Source: Vigna angularis (lineage: Eukaryota > Streptophyta > Magnoliopsida > Fabales > Fabaceae). Taken from it: 64,000 nucleotides of DNA. The DNA is taken from positions 30,191,876-30,255,875 of the forward strand of contig NC_068979.1 in assembly GCF_016808095.1 (NCBI RefSeq). Reading direction: 5' to 3'. The notes beneath the pieces are model-generated. The model had not been told where the DNA came from. It saw only the letters and a list, made by a program, of their open reading frames with translations, and did not search any database. Each line of letters begins with the position of its first letter. Position 1 is the stretch's first letter. Made by a program: the position numbers and the translations under genes. Below, piece by piece: positions 1 through 13,510 of this stretch.

Positions 1-1105
1 GGTTGGATTTGTATTGTAAGGATTATTGTATATGGGTATTTTGGTCAGATGATGTTATTAAACGAGTGGTGGATAGTAAGCGTTGTGCGTGTTGTCCCGG
101 GGAATCTCTTTAGGTGAGTGATGGGGGGTATACTTGCACTTGTCCGGGGAAGCTCTTGTTCAGAGTGATGGAGGGTGACATTGTGTACTTGCCCGGGGAA
201 TCTCCCTATAGAGTGATGGGAAGCAGCACTACACATTGGGGTAATGTGTAACCGCCCGGGGAATCTCTTACATTTATGTAAGAGTGATGGGGGTGACGTG
301 GGGTACTAGTCCGGTGAAGCTCGAGATAATTAAATTGGCGTTGTGCTTGCGGGCCCGGGGAATCTCTTTAGGCAAGTGATGAGGGGTATACTTGCACTTG
401 TCCGGGGAAGCTCTTGATTAGAGTGATGGAGGGTGACTTGTGTACTTGCTCGGGGAATCTCCCTATAAAGTGATGGGAAGCAACACTACACATTAGGGTA
501 ATGTGTAACGGCCCGGGGAAGCTCTGAAAAGAGTGATGGGAGTGACGCTAGTACATATTGGTGTATGTATTTTGATTGATCTGTAATATTGGTGGATGTA
601 GTCTGATTTATTTTGTAATGCATATTGGTGTATGCATTCTAATTTGATATTTGGATACATATTGGTATATGCATAAGGTTGAAGCATAATTCGTACTTGG
701 GTATATAGTTTGATGTGGTTAAGGTGTGGATGATAGTATGTTATTATGAGTATATTTATGATGTATATGAATTGTATTTTTTGTTAGCTCACCCTTGCTT
801 GTTTGTGCATGTGAATGCGATGATCGTATAATGTGTGATGTTATACGGGAGCAGATGTTATTGCAGATGTGATGGCTGATGTTTCTGAACATGCATAAAG
901 GATGAAAGAGAGATGGGATAGATGACTGAGAATGTATTTGTTTATATTCGATCCTGATTATTTAAACGTTTTATTTTCGGAATAATCGGTTTGTAATAAA
1001 TATTGTACTATTTTTCCGTTGAGGTTGAATATTAAAATTTGAATTTTTACTTACGTGTTTTACGGAAAAATTAGTCGACGTAACACCAAATTTTGGGGTG
1101 TTACA
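1..1105. mobile_element. Partial LTR of a retrotransposon (window edge)
   Basis: The segment ends at 1105 with GGGGTGTTACA. Read on the minus strand this is TGTAACACCCC, a common LTR start in plant Ty3-type elements, and the end has the expected CA. The palindrome at about 1080-1105 (GTAACACC ... GGGGTGTTAC) supports a terminus. No coding sequence is visible. The other end and any internal region lie left of the window, so a solo LTR and the end of a full element cannot be told apart. Superfamily assignment is inference. Confidence 0.55.
90..545. repeat. Minisatellite inside the LTR, with a 258-bp higher-order period
   Basis: Short units run CCCGGGGAATCTCT, a variable 6-12 base spacer, then AGAGTGATGGG and GTGAC. 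Most copies can pair CTCT with AGAG across the spacer, for example CTCTTACATTTATGTAAGAG near 267. A block of several units starting at 96 recurs at 354 with few changes, so the period is about 258 bp. Nothing here looks coding. Confidence 0.75.
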
Positions 1106-1144
1106 CAATAGACGTAAATTGACGTCTCTATTTTTGTGTTAGTG
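1106..1144 (-). mobile_element. Possible CACTA element terminus
   Basis: Read on the minus strand from 1144 the sequence begins CACTAACACAAAAATAG and carries a near-palindrome with ACGTCT on both sides (about 1110-1128). This resembles the end and subterminal repeat of a CACTA transposon. The LTR ending at 1105 would then have inserted into it. The partner end is not visible, so this is a weak call. Confidence 0.3.
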
Positions 1145-2549
1145 TTACACTTTGAAGCACTAAATTGTTTTCTTTTTTATTATCCTGAGTTTGATTTTCT
1201 ATATGTTCAAAAGAGTCAGATGCCTTGTATTGATTGACCCTTCTACATAGGCTGTGTTTTTGAATGTTTATAATTTCAATAACAAGTAAATTCATGTCTT
1301 AAAAGAGAATTTTATTTTAAAATTAACTTTTTTTAATAGAGACTAATATTTCAAAACTTTATCTAAAACTGATATAATTTTATTACAATATAAATATTTT
1401 GGTATAGAGTGTTACATCTTTTATGTATGGAGAAATCGAAGATAATTTAAATACATATTTTTTTATATTTTAATATAATTTTTAAGAACAAGATTATAAT
1501 AAAAATTTCAAATATTAGCATATATCAACCTGTTTCTTTGTTTTTAATTCAAAGTCTTCTTTCACAACAATTTTCCTAACAAAATATGGGAGTTACATAA
1601 AAAAAACAACATTAAACAAATACGCGTATTGAATAGAGAGGAGTAAAATGGATAATATGAAAAAAAAAACATAAAATAACAGTCATAATTTTGAGTTGAA
1701 GATTGGATAAAATATATATAATTTGATTCATACATACCTGATTCAATCTAATACTCTCAACAATAATAGCTCCACTTGAAGATCCAATAGAAATGAATTC
1801 AAACATGAAATTATGAGCAACCATTGGCTTTCCTTTAACATAATTATTGCTACATATTCTAAATGATTGTATAAGAAAATGAGTTTCCAACAAAAAATCT
1901 TTTGAATGGATACATGGTACAATTACAGTACATAATGTTGAAGGTTCCTGTTGATGAAGTGGGTAACCAAGTCCAAGACACCCACCATGACCACAACCCT
2001 ACCACCACATCACTTTCAAACATCCATGTTTTCAAACACTCTTCCTCATGGAATCTTTCAAAACATCAATGCTCGTTTAATCATGCACCATCGACAAAAC
2101 AAAGGTAAAATTAAACAACGAATTCCAAGACCCAATACATGTTTCGTTACATGTCTCAAAGAATTTGATTCGTATCAAATCAAAACACCTTCCCTCTGTT
2201 TAGCTTCTACTATCACTGGTTGAAAATGTCACTCCCACAGTCACACTGAAAAAATATGACCACACTTTTCGTGGCTCTCATTCAAGTAATAAACTCTCCA
2301 CTTTCTTTTGTCTCTAAGATGATTTTTTCTTTAAGAGAATTTAGTTCAAATAATCTGTTCTTAGAATATAGATTTCAGAAAATATTAAGTGGACATACTC
2401 GTCTAAGCCAATCATCAAACCTGAACACACACATAAGATTCCACACCGGTAAGATATTCTTCGTTTTGGGCCAAGCCCTCCAGATTTGCTTTTAATACCA
2501 CTCCAAAAGGCCTCTTACCAATGAAGTATCTATGTGTATATAAACCCAT
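1145..2549. other. Intergenic, no recognised gene
   Basis: This is AT-rich DNA. Short open frames occur (for example 1951-2223 + and 2256-2495 +), but they have no recognisable domain, no splice partners and no codon bias. I see nothing else I can name. Confidence 0.6.
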
Positions 2550-2890
2550 GTCTATCTCTTATTTTATCCGATGTGTGACTTTGTTTGTACCCCAACAGTT
2601 TGCACCCACTTATATACTATAAATTGATCTTATCTCTAGTCAACATGAGACTTCCGACACATCTCCTCCCACCATCTTGAATGTGAGATCAGACATTAAT
2701 GGATGGTCTAATAGCAGCCCGATAGCGGGTGGAACAATATGCCCAACAAATTTCACTAAGATTGACTTTAATCAGACTTTGATATCATTAGTGAACTTTA
2801 AACCTAACTCAATCCCACAAAACTGGCTTGTAAGGTGATGTTTTCCACCCATTTATATACTATATATTGAGATTATGAGAAAATTGTATT
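2550..2890. repeat. Degenerate copy of a legume dispersed repeat
   Basis: Two related blocks, CACCCACTTATATACTATAA near 2605 and CACCCATTTATATACTATAT near 2848, flank text containing AGCCCGATAGCGGGTGG (near 2718) and ACTGGCTTGTAAGGTGA (near 2821). From memory this combination is a common dispersed repeat in legume genomes. A fragment of the same text (TATATACTATAAATTGATC) recurs at about 22909-22928. Family name and mechanism are unknown to me. Confidence 0.5.
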
Positions 2891-5800
2891 TTGGCATTTT
2901 AGATATGTAAATATTTATGTGACAAGAAGTTCTCTTCGATTTTTTCATGAAATTTTCATAGAAGACTTTAGTTGTCGAATGCAGGGATTCAGATAACTAA
3001 TCTGACAAGCATGTGTCCGTTTCATCAATGGTTGATGTAATTTTGGCACGTTTTGCACAACATTTTTTTAAGTCTTACATTGTAAAACTTATATACTGGA
3101 AATTTCTTTTATCAATATATAGATATCTTAAAGGTGAGACTATATATATACATTTTGAACATAAACTTAAGTATTGATGAGTAGTGCTTAAGAATAAATC
3201 ACATTATAGGTTAAACACACAATAAATATAAAATAAAATAGAATTTTAAACGAATTTCATTACGTACCAAAAAGGTCAACTTTTAAATTTAATTGTAAGA
3301 TAAAAATTATTTATATATTACAAATTTATCTTACCTTTAAGAATATTCTACCTATCATTTTAATGTATTTTCAACAAAAATTTACAAATAATATTTTTGA
3401 TAAACTATGTGTGGTTTGGGTTCTTCTAATTTATTTGTGATTATTATAATTACAATGTTATACTTCCTTATTGACCTTACAAAAGTAGCTCAACAAAAGA
3501 GACTTTGAATTCATCGATTTTAAAAATAAAATCTTTTACTATCTATATTAATGCAGCGTTAAAATTTCAACTAAACAAGTAAAAAATGTACAAACGCAGA
3601 AATGGATGAAAATTACATGCAACAAAAAGAAAAGAGAGATCGCATACAGTGGCCAAATGAGGAGGATGAAGTCTTTTTTTATTATCGTGATTGGACCTAT
3701 GAATCAAAGTCAAAGATGAAATATGAGACCATTGAAAATGACAGACAAATTTGGAGAATAAATTTCCCAAGTGTGGAATTAAGGTTAAACTACGCTTTGA
3801 ATAATGTAATGAAGAGATTAATGACACTTAATTCGATATTTTGTAATATCTTATATCAAGGTGATTTTGGTTGGCATTAGGAGAAAAGATAGTAATAATG
3901 AAGTTTTTTTCGAATTAATATAAAAAATTAATGTCTATATTTTTTCTTATTAATTACAAGCTTCCTTTTAGTGGTTTGATGAACTATTCAAAATATTTTA
4001 CTCGTGTTAAGGATTGAAAAGTTCCTAGTGATCCAACATTGAGAAACTCAATTATGTTAAGTTAATTTATAGTTTAAAATATAAAATTTTGATTTTTAAT
4101 TATTCCAATTGCAAATCACTTTATCTAAAAAAAATATTAACTTTTATAATTGTATTGCATGAACGTTCGGTCATTAATTAATTGAATAGTCAATTCCCTT
4201 GTATCTATTGATAGTTTTAAAAAGTTAGATGACTTTTAGGGGAAAGACATTAATGATCCATAAATCAACTAATAAGTAATTAGGAGGACAAATTAAACAC
4301 ATTTATAAGTAAAATATGTTTATCAACTATTAGACTAAAATTACGTTGAACCTTAATTGAAAGTCTATTTCAAAATCTATAAATATAAGTTTAAGATAAA
4401 AAGTAATATAATCGTATTTATTGCATTATTGAGAATTGAATAACCACCAAAAGGTCACCTACCGACTTAAGTATCAAATTAACTATTATCATAAGAAATA
4501 GTAAAATAGAACGATTTGAAGTTTGTTTGAGTTTGATGTTGAAAAAAATTAACATCGAACTGAACAGTTTAAAATACTTTATATTCTTATAATTAAAAGA
4601 TTAATTACATTTTGATAATTTAAAAAAAAGAAAGACCAGTTTATTATTTAAACACAGTATATATCCCATTAAGCTACATAGATTATGATAACATATTATT
4701 CTCTAGTTTATTATTTTAAAAAATTTGTAATTAGAACTATAATTTATTATATAGCTGCTTAATGAAAATTAATGAGTATTAAGGTAACTCTGACTTTGGC
4801 TCCTGAAAGCAATGTGATGAATGTGAAAGGAAATAAAAAAGGTGTTTCCAATAGTATATAGGTGGGGACTGTTTCAAATAGTTGTCACATACTTTTTGTT
4901 GCTGTGATGGAAGATAGATCGTGCGGTGCAAGATGAATCATGTGGCCATCCATGCTGTTACATTCAATTCTCTCAACAAATTTCATTTTAACCCATGTCA
5001 TATTATTTCTTTGCAAGATGACACCATAATAATAATAATAATAATTAGTGTGGTTAAAACTGATGATATGTCTCAGTTTAACTCACCATTGTTAAGTTAA
5101 TTGAACTCAGCTTTAAAACCGGTCTAACTCACCACGGATTGGAATGATGAATTAAAAGAGTTAACTAATTCACTCATTTAATTATAATTTTATTTTTAAT
5201 TAAAAAAATTATCATTTTTTAACTCAAAATTAAATAAAAGAAACTCAAATCTAAATAAATGGAAGGTTCTTAAATTATATTTATAATCAATTAAATATAA
5301 TACAAAAAATATCATAAAATCATCTCAATAAAATTTTGGATGAACTAATAACTCATGGTTTCTGATCCATTTTAACAAAAATAATAATAACGTGTATTTA
5401 ATTTATATTGTGATTAATATTATTTTTAATAAAAATTTTAACAAGTCTTTTATAAAATATTTAACTTTATCATTTAAATTAGACTTCAATTTTCAATAAT
5501 TTCCTTTTAAGTTTGAATTTCTTCGTATTAATCACGAGTATGTTTTATTTGTTTTGTACTTATCAATGTAACACGTTTGTTTTAATTTTTTTTATAAAAA
5601 AAAGCTTTCAATACAAAAGTCATACATTAATCGAGATAAACAATTAATTTTTAATACTATAAATAATCTTTTGAAAAATAGAATAAGAATAAAATATTAA
5701 TAAAGTAATTCTAATCCAAAAACTTTGAAATAATGAATAAAAACACTCAACTTTCTTATTTATATATATATATATATACATGTATAAAAGTTAAACTCTT

Positions 5801-5960
5801 ACTATAAATAATAGTAATAAATTGTTATATAATTTTAGTTTCATCTGTAAATTATATGATAAAGTTTGTACCTTATTATATATTAATAATGATTGTGGGA
5901 ATGGGTGAATATTTAGGTAATAATAGTTGAATATTATTACGTAAGAATAAGAAGGATGAT
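2891..5960. other. AT-rich intergenic; one orphan ORF
   Basis: No recognised gene. The longest open frame is 3602-3880 (+), 92 codons starting MDENYMQQKEKRD. It is charged and Trp-containing but matches no domain I know, so it may be a decayed exon or chance. A short (AT)n lies at about 5757-5778, and an (ATA)n run near 5028-5044. The rest is low-complexity A/T. Confidence 0.5.
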
Positions 5961-6091
5961 AGATAGGATAGAGATAGGGCAAAGAAAGAGCAGTGGAATT
6001 CCGATAATATCCCTACTTCATAAAAGTGGTGGCACTGTTACCTTACAGACCCCTTTACCCAAAAAAAAAAGTATAACCAAACCACTCCCAT

Positions 6092-6098
6092 CGTACGG
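6092..6098 (-). promoter_or_regulatory. CCGTACG: consensus SPL14 binding site upstream of the SPL gene
   Basis: The minus strand reads CCGTACG about 400 bp before the ATG of the SPL14-like gene. The reported in-vitro consensus for Arabidopsis SPL14 is CCGTAC(A/G), with the GTAC core shared by the SBP family. A second identical 7-mer lies in exon 1 at 6551-6557. Presence is seen; any autoregulatory use is inference. Confidence 0.35.
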
Positions 6099-6498
6099 AA
6101 CACAAGTGGCCACTGCGAAACGAAACCTCTTGGATTCTTCCATACCTCTTTCAACGCCCAAACCACCCTCCAAATTCATTCTATTTACAATTCCTGCCAC
6201 TCCCACACCCAACAAACACTTTAACAACCCAACACAACCTTCACACACAACATTACAATGCAATACAACCCTTGCAAGAAAGAAACCTAAAACCAAAAAA
6301 TTCAATTAAAAAATAATAATAGAGTTTCTTTTTCTTTCTCAGATCTGAGTTTCACGAATTTCACACTTCATCTGCTGATGGATATTTTTGGTTTTTGTTT
6401 TCGTTTTCGTTAATTCCTTCCGAGGAAAGAGGCTTTGATTTTGTGGAATTCCAATTTGGAGATCCTTTTCCTATTTTTGGTTCTGATTTTGGTGGAAA

Positions 6499-9400
6499 AT
6501 GGAAAAGGTGGCGGCGCCTCCGATTCTGATGCAGCGAAAGCGCGATCTGTCGTACGGCGTCGTTGCGGGGAGTCCGAGCGAGAGCTGGAAGTGGGAGTGG
6601 GACAGCGTGCGGTTCGCGGGGAAGCCTCCGAGGGACGACGTCGTGTTCGAGGAGGAGAGCGTTGCGGCGGCGGCTCCTCTGCAGCTGAACCTCGCGGGGA
6701 GGGTGAGCGGCGGTGGTAACAAGAGAGTGCGCTCGGGGTCGCCCGGAACGGCGACGTATCCGATGTGTCAGGTGGATAACTGCAGGGAGGATCTGTCGAA
6801 GGCGAAGGACTATCACAGGAGGCACAAGGTGTGCGAGGCGCATAGCAAAGCCTCCAAGGCGCTTCTTAGCAACCAAATGCAAAGGTTTTGTCAGCAGTGT
6901 AGTAGGTTTCACCCGCTGTCCGAGTTTGATGAGGGGAAACGGAGTTGCCGCCGTAGACTCGCTGGACACAACCGCCGCCGGAGGAAAACGCAGCCGGAGG
7001 ATGTTTCTTCCGCCACGCAGGCCCCCGCCGCCGCCGTCGCAGCAGCAAATTTGGAAATCTTCAACTTGTTGACTGCAATAGCCGGAGCTTCGCAGGGTGA
7101 GAATTGTTTGTTCAATTGAATTTTAGTTTAATTGATTGATTGATTGATTTATACTTTTTTTGTTGTTTTAAATAATTTAATTCTAGCTCAACTCAATTCG
7201 AACAATAATAAGTACATGTTAAAGGAGTATTTATTTATTTCATAAGTATTTAGATTTATCTGGAATCTATGAAAAATCATTAATCATTAGGGTGTAATTG
7301 CTTCGTATTCGGTCAAAGTTAATCCTACAAAGCATTAAAAACAATGATTTAGGTTTCTTTTTCTGTAATTAGTGGATTTCGATCCTCACCCTAGGATCTA
7401 AGTTTCATAAAGAGGGTCTAATTCATTAATTTTTCGGATTACGAAAACTAAATTTATTTGTTTTGGTCTAAGGTCATCAGGCATGTGGACTAAGGTCGAT
7501 ATTGATTGGAAATTGAGGGATCTAACAAAATTTATTTTACCTGAATAAATAACTATATTTTCAAAATAAAAGTTGATAATCTAAAAAGTGATCAATAGTT
7601 TCTTTATTTGGGTTTTGAAAAGACAATTACGATTTATTTTTATTTTCTTTTTAAAACGGCACGCACGGCTCTATCAGTTAAGAAAACAACTATTTTCTTT
7701 TCACAATAAACTGATGCGAAAATAATCTTAAGATAATAATTTAAATTTTTTGGGAGAAGTTATGCAAAAATAAAAGCAACTAATTATAGAAAATAATGGC
7801 TTGTTTATCCTGAAAATAACATAAAACCAGCATACTCTTGTTCATTAGGGCCTTTTCTTTCTAGTGTAAAACAAGCTTGCACTAATTTTGTTTGGGTTGT
7901 GATGATTATTATTGTCACGTGTAGGAAAATTTGAAGAAAGATCACAAGTTCCGGATAGAGAGCAGCTTGTGCAGATTCTCAACAGGATACCTTTGCCTGC
8001 GGATCTTGCAACCAAGTTGCGGGATGCTGGTAATGTCAACGGGAAAAAGGATCATGTACAATCGGAGACACCATCCTCCTATCACCATCATGACCAACTG
8101 AACCACACCCCAGCTGCCCCATTAACTATGGACTTACTTGCTGTTCTTTCCACGAGTCTGTCTGGGTCTGGCCCTGATGCCAATGCGTCCCCCTCTCAAA
8201 ATCGTAGCTGCAGCAGTGATGGCGGTAGTGTTAAATCTAGGAGTAGTGCTGATCAGACGAGACAACAGCACTTCTTTTCAGTTGGCGGAGAAAGAAGCAG
8301 TAGCAGTTCCCAGTCTCCAGTTGAAGATTCAGACTGCCAGGAGGATGTTAGAGTTAATTTACCGCTGCAACTCTTTAGCTCCTCCCCAGAAGAGGACAGC
8401 TTGCCTAAACTTGCATCTTCAAGAAAGTATTTCTCGTCTGACAGTAGTAACCCTGCAGAAGAGAGGTCACCATCGTCTTCTCCTCCTTCTCCTCCTGTTG
8501 TGGAGATGCAGTTTGATTTGCAGGGTGGTGCTACAGGTCTAAAGCCGGAGAGCATCTCTTCTGGAAGAGGAGTTAATTCAAACAAGGAAGCTAGCCAAAG
8601 TCATAGTTGTAATATCTCTCTCGATCTATTTAAAGGGTCAAATAAAAGGATCCAACAACCTAGTTGGCTTCAAAGTGTTCCATTTCAAGCTGGGTATACA
8701 TCTTCGGGCTCTGATCATTCACCTCCCAGTTTGAATTCAGATGCTCAGGTAGGTAGTTTGGAATTTTACTACCCTGTCTTCTTTTGTTTACGTAAGCTTT
8801 GCATTATCTGTACTGTCTTTAAGCTTAATTAGGTGAATAGTATTCTTGAATTGAATCTATTTTGTGGTTTTCCAACAGGATCGCACTGGTAGAATAATGT
8901 TTAAACTATTTGACAAGCATCCAAGCCATTTCCCAGAAACATTGCGAGCACAGGTGTTTACACTTTCCTTTGAAATTTGACACGGGGAAGTTATTTTTAT
9001 TATATCCTGTCAAATGTGCATATATGAATAACTTTTTTTTTCTTTCTAGATTTACAGTTGGCTTTCTAATAGGCCATCCGACATGGAGAGCTACATACGG
9101 CCTGGTTGTGTGGTCCTATCACTTTATGCTTCAATGTCTTGTGCTGCCTGGGAGAAAGTTAGTGAACTGCTGTGATGTACATTTGCTGCTTTTATAATTC
9201 TATCTTGCTGATTGCTTTCATGTTGTGTTTATTTCAGCTAGAGGAAAACTTCCTCCAACATGTTCATTCTTTAATTCAAAATTCAGATTCTGACTTTTGG
9301 AGAAGTGGAAGGTTTCTAGTACATTCTGGCAGTCAATTGGCTTCACACAAAGATGGTGAGCATCATAACTATTTCTAATTTTTGACTGGGTTTAGCTCTT

Positions 9401-11460
9401 TAACTTTATTTTAGATTGAATATTAATATGACCAGAGCTTTGCTATCGGGACTGTCGTTTTCTACATAGCTGGAATTTTCTTATTAAGTAGTTGAATTAG
9501 ATCCTTTTTGGTCTTGAAATTCCAGGGAAGGTACGCATATGCAAACCATGGAGAACGTGGAAGTCGCCAGAGTTGATATCTGTTTCCCCTTTGGCAATTG
9601 TTAGTGGACAGGAAACCTCTATTTCATTGAAGGGCAGAAACCTGTCAACTCCTGGCACAAAGTCAGTAAAGAATTTCCCCTATTTTTGGTTGTTGTAGTA
9701 TGCTTCTTTCTGGTCTGTTTGCCTAATATTTGTCCTGAATTTTGCAGGATCCACTGTACGGGTACTGGCTCTTACTCATCAGCGGAAGTCATCAGATCTT
9801 CATATCCTGGTGTGGTGTATGATAATATAAAGTTAAGTGGTTTTAAAGTTCAGGATGTTTCACCCGGTGTTGTGGGTCGCCTTTTTATTGAGGTATTTTT
9901 CTACATTCTCTAATCTTTGCACTTTATTACCCTAGCAAACTCTGCACTTGACGACACATGCATGTCTATAGCATTTTTTATGTTTGAATGTGGTGTATAC
10001 TGATAAAAGTGTGACCTATTTTTATGATCAGATTGAAAATGGTTTCAAGGGTAACAGTTTTCCAGTGATAATAGCCAATGAGACCATTTGCGAGGAATTG
10101 AGACCACTTGAGTCTGAATTTAACGAGGAGGAAAAAATATGCGATGCCATTTCAGAAGAGCATGAACATCATTTTGGAAGGCCAAGATCAAGGGAGGAGG
10201 CTTTGCATTTTTTGAATGAGCTTGGCTGGCTGTTCCAAAGAGAAAGGTTCTCATATATGCATGAGGTTCCCTGTTATTCGCTTGACAGGTTCAAATTTGT
10301 ACTCACATTTGCTGTGGAAAGAAACTGTTGTATGGTAGTCAAAACCCTTCTCGATGTACTGGTTGATAAACACTTGCAAGGGGAGTCGTTGTCAACAGGG
10401 TCAGTGGAAATGTTGAATGCAATCCAACTCTTAAATAGAGCAGTGAAAAGAAAGAACATAGGCATGGTTGATTTGCTCATTCACTATTCTTTACCAAACA
10501 AAAATAGTACTTCCAGGAAATATGTATTTCCTCCTAATCTTGAGGGTCCTGCTGGTATTACACCCTTGCACTTGGCAGCATGCACGTCTGGTTCTGAGGG
10601 TGTAGTTGACTTTTTAACAAGTGACCCACAGGAGGTAAATGTTTTCTCTGTACTCCGTTGCTATGCCATTGGTTTCACCGAAGGGAAAAAAATTAATTGG
10701 GTAACACATACCCAGGTTCCTGCAGTAGTTATTTTGGGTAAATATCATCTGCTCTCTATCTGGACGGCAGGTGGTACTGGGGATTTTCTATTTTGAACCT
10801 TGAGTTAATGCAGATCTCTCTGGCTTTGATGCGTCATTTGTTTGTTTTCTTTCTTTTGGGAAAGGGGGTAGGGGGAAATGGCAGATTGAAAATTATAAAA
10901 GTAAAATAGTTGAATTACCGTGCTACTTGTACGTTAGCATTCTTTTCACCCTTAAGTCAACTGTCTGATTGTATTTCTTGCGCTCCATTCCTTGTATTTT
11001 ATTTTTAACTTGTGCTCTTGTGCTGCTACAGATTGGCTTGAAGTGCTGGGAATCCCTTGTGGATGCTAACGGGCAGACTCCACATGCGTATGCTATGATG
11101 AGGAATAATAACTCTTATAATGTGCTGGTTGCCCGTAAACTTGCTGATAGACGAAGGGCTGAAATTTCAGTAACAATTGAGAATGAGATAGAGCAAGCTT
11201 CTCTGAGGGTAGAGCTTAACCAAAAGCAAAGTAACCTACTCAAACGAGGTCAGAGTTCTTGTGCCAAGTGTGCGACTGCAGAAATTCGCTACCACAGAAG
11301 ATTTTCAGGTTCACACGGTTTGATTCACCGCCCCTTTATTTATTCAATGCTAGCCGTTGCTGCAGTTTGTGTATGTGTTTGTGTGTTCTTCCGTGGACGC
11401 CCTTGCGTAGGCTCAGTTGCTCCCTTCAGTTGGGAAACCCTGGATTTTGGCACTATGTAA
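6499..11460 (+). CDS. SPL14-like: SPL14-like SBP-box transcription factor with ankyrin repeats (nine coding exons)
   Basis: Coding exons join in phase: 6499-7096, 7925-8748, 8879-8953, 9050-9157, 9238-9355, 9526-9661, 9748-9892, 10032-10634, 11032-11460. The 3036 nt encode 1011 aa, close to Arabidopsis SPL14 (about 1035). The SBP domain spans residues about 88-165. Zinc site 1 is C90, C95, C112, H115 and site 2 is C131, C134, H138, C150, overlapping a basic nuclear signal ([17 protein letters not shown], 147-163). An acidic/Trp motif (SWKWEWDS) lies at 29-36. Ankyrin-like repeats cover about 795-905. A hydrophobic segment (about 972-990) and the end LDFGTM are typical of this large SPL class. 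The family binds GTAC cores. SPL14 in Arabidopsis affects plant architecture and fumonisin B1 sensitivity. I see no miR156 site, as expected for this clade. The ATG at 6499 is the first in frame after a CT-rich leader. Exact 5' and 3' UTR ends are unknown. Confidence 0.95.
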
Positions 11461-13510
11461 TGCTATTGGTATTGGAGATTCGGATAGAAAGGAAGTGGAA
11501 GGCGTAATAATAAACCAGGTGGGAAACCCAATTGATACCTTTTTCCCCTCGCATGGAAAAACTGCTTCTGTGGGGGAAATGCGGGATTTTGTGACAAGAG
11601 CCTAATATAAACATATCGTGTGGTGATGTAGAGTTGTGGAGGTGTTTGGCAGGTCAAAAAACAAATTAGGACTGCCTTGTGTATAGATTCTGACTTGAAT
11701 GCTGCATCATTGTGCGGAGTTTTAAGGATATGACAAGCTATACCTGAATGTTCCATCTGTTGGTGTTGGAAACTCAGTTAGAAAAGTCTTCAGCTTTTTT
11801 GGCCAGATAAAACCTGACACCCCCAATTTAAAGTTGGAATGGAACGGTGAATATAGCCACAAGAAAGCAGTAAGCATTCGGAATAAAGAGAAATTTGGTG
11901 AGTAAATGTTGGTTGTTCGTTGTGAGGTCAATACTTAGGGGTTCATTGCCTCCTTCCCAACGGTAAACCACAAAAAGTTCCATGCTTTTATTTTTTTTCT
12001 TTCCCTTAATTGTTCTGTTATTTTAAATCAAAATCACTAGTCTAAGTTATTCTGATGCATAAGTTTCGATACTGTAAAGTTTGATTTGAGGGTACTGATC
12101 ATAGGGCTGACCATACAATATGATTAAAAAGTGTAACATATTTCAAGTTGTATCTAATTTAATTCACGTTTCAGATTCGTTTTCTATTTGCTCCTAGAGT
12201 CTAGATTGTTTGGGTTCTTATGCGGATGCATCCTCTTCACCCTGCGTCACTCTTCCAACGCAAGACATTCAAGAAGTGGTATGCTTTACTAGTCAAATAG
12301 TGTGTTTTTATGCAGTGTTTCTTTTCTGACTCGTTGCTTCTGGGTGAGATTTAATTAACTGATAACACGAGCTTTAACTAAAGCATTGTATGCATAAGAA
12401 AATCTTGAAATTCTACATTAGATTTCAGACACTGTTTGAAGCAGAATTTAGGCCAACTACCCATGAAAATGGGATCGACGTTCTACGTAAAGTGCCTTGG
12501 AATGTGAGACGCGTAAAACCGTCATACTATCCATGCAATGGGTTCACAGTACCTTACCTCACCTTTTTGGAGTATCCTTTGACCAGTTTTTTGGACAGTG
12601 GCACATGATGTGAGATCAAGGGTCCATTGATTTATTACCAAAATTAATTTAACTTACTGTGAGATGTGATTTATTGTAAAATTTATTACTAAGATTAATT
12701 TCAATACATATTATTGTTTTGTAAAATATGAAACGAACAAGTACTTGTTCTTAACTTAGTTCCGACTTCTAAGCGACTATTGGGTATATCATATCAATTG
12801 GTCTTTGGAGCTTGAAAATCTGTTTTAGATGTGAAAAAGGGAAAGTTTTCGACTTCATCAATGCGAACTGCCGAAAGTAGATTCGTATGAACATTTGATT
12901 TGGTGGTATATATTTTTCAGTCATGGGTGACTTTAGACTTGTTTCAATGTAATTGAATCGATTGTGACTGATCGCAGTAACTTGGACCTATAATTCAAAG
13001 TTGTCCAACAATGAGTTTGGACTGATAGTCCGAAACAGAGAATTGCTTGAGTTGCGTTGAGAAAATTGGATGGCAGATATATGCACATCCAAACATGCCA
13101 TAAGAGGGAACTGATTTCAATTTGGAGACTGGAAGCATGCATGTTTATTGGCGGACAGCTACCATTTTTCCTCAACGTTGCATTGTTTATTTGACCAAAC
13201 AACTGTGAATAAAATTACTAAAGGCAATTGAAATTGTAACAGAATGTTTTATAAATATAGAGGATGGCTACAAGGAGAAAGGGGAACAGTTTTTTGAGAA
13301 TACTAAATTCTCATTAACTTGGAAATTGATAGTTTACCTAAATTCTATTTTATTTCTTGACTAGAACGTAAATCATTTCAAAAGACCAACTTGTTTAGGC
13401 AAAATAAAAGTATTTAAAAAAGAGGCAAAATAAAATAAATCTATTTAAAATATGTAAAATTATTAATTCCTTTTATTGTTATTCTTAACTTGTCTAGCTA
13501 TATTAGATTA
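11461..13510. other. 3' UTR of the SPL gene and intergenic DNA
   Basis: The first several hundred bases are probably 3' UTR of the SPL14-like gene. Beyond that the DNA is AT-rich with only short chance frames, for example 12390-12608 (+) and 12933-13202 (-). I see no domain or RNA gene. Confidence 0.6.

Noticed and set aside
6018..7119. Several 80-202 codon frames overlapping SPL exon 1 in other frames
   Set aside because: GC-rich exon shadows; the true frame carries the SBP domain and joins exon 2 in phase.
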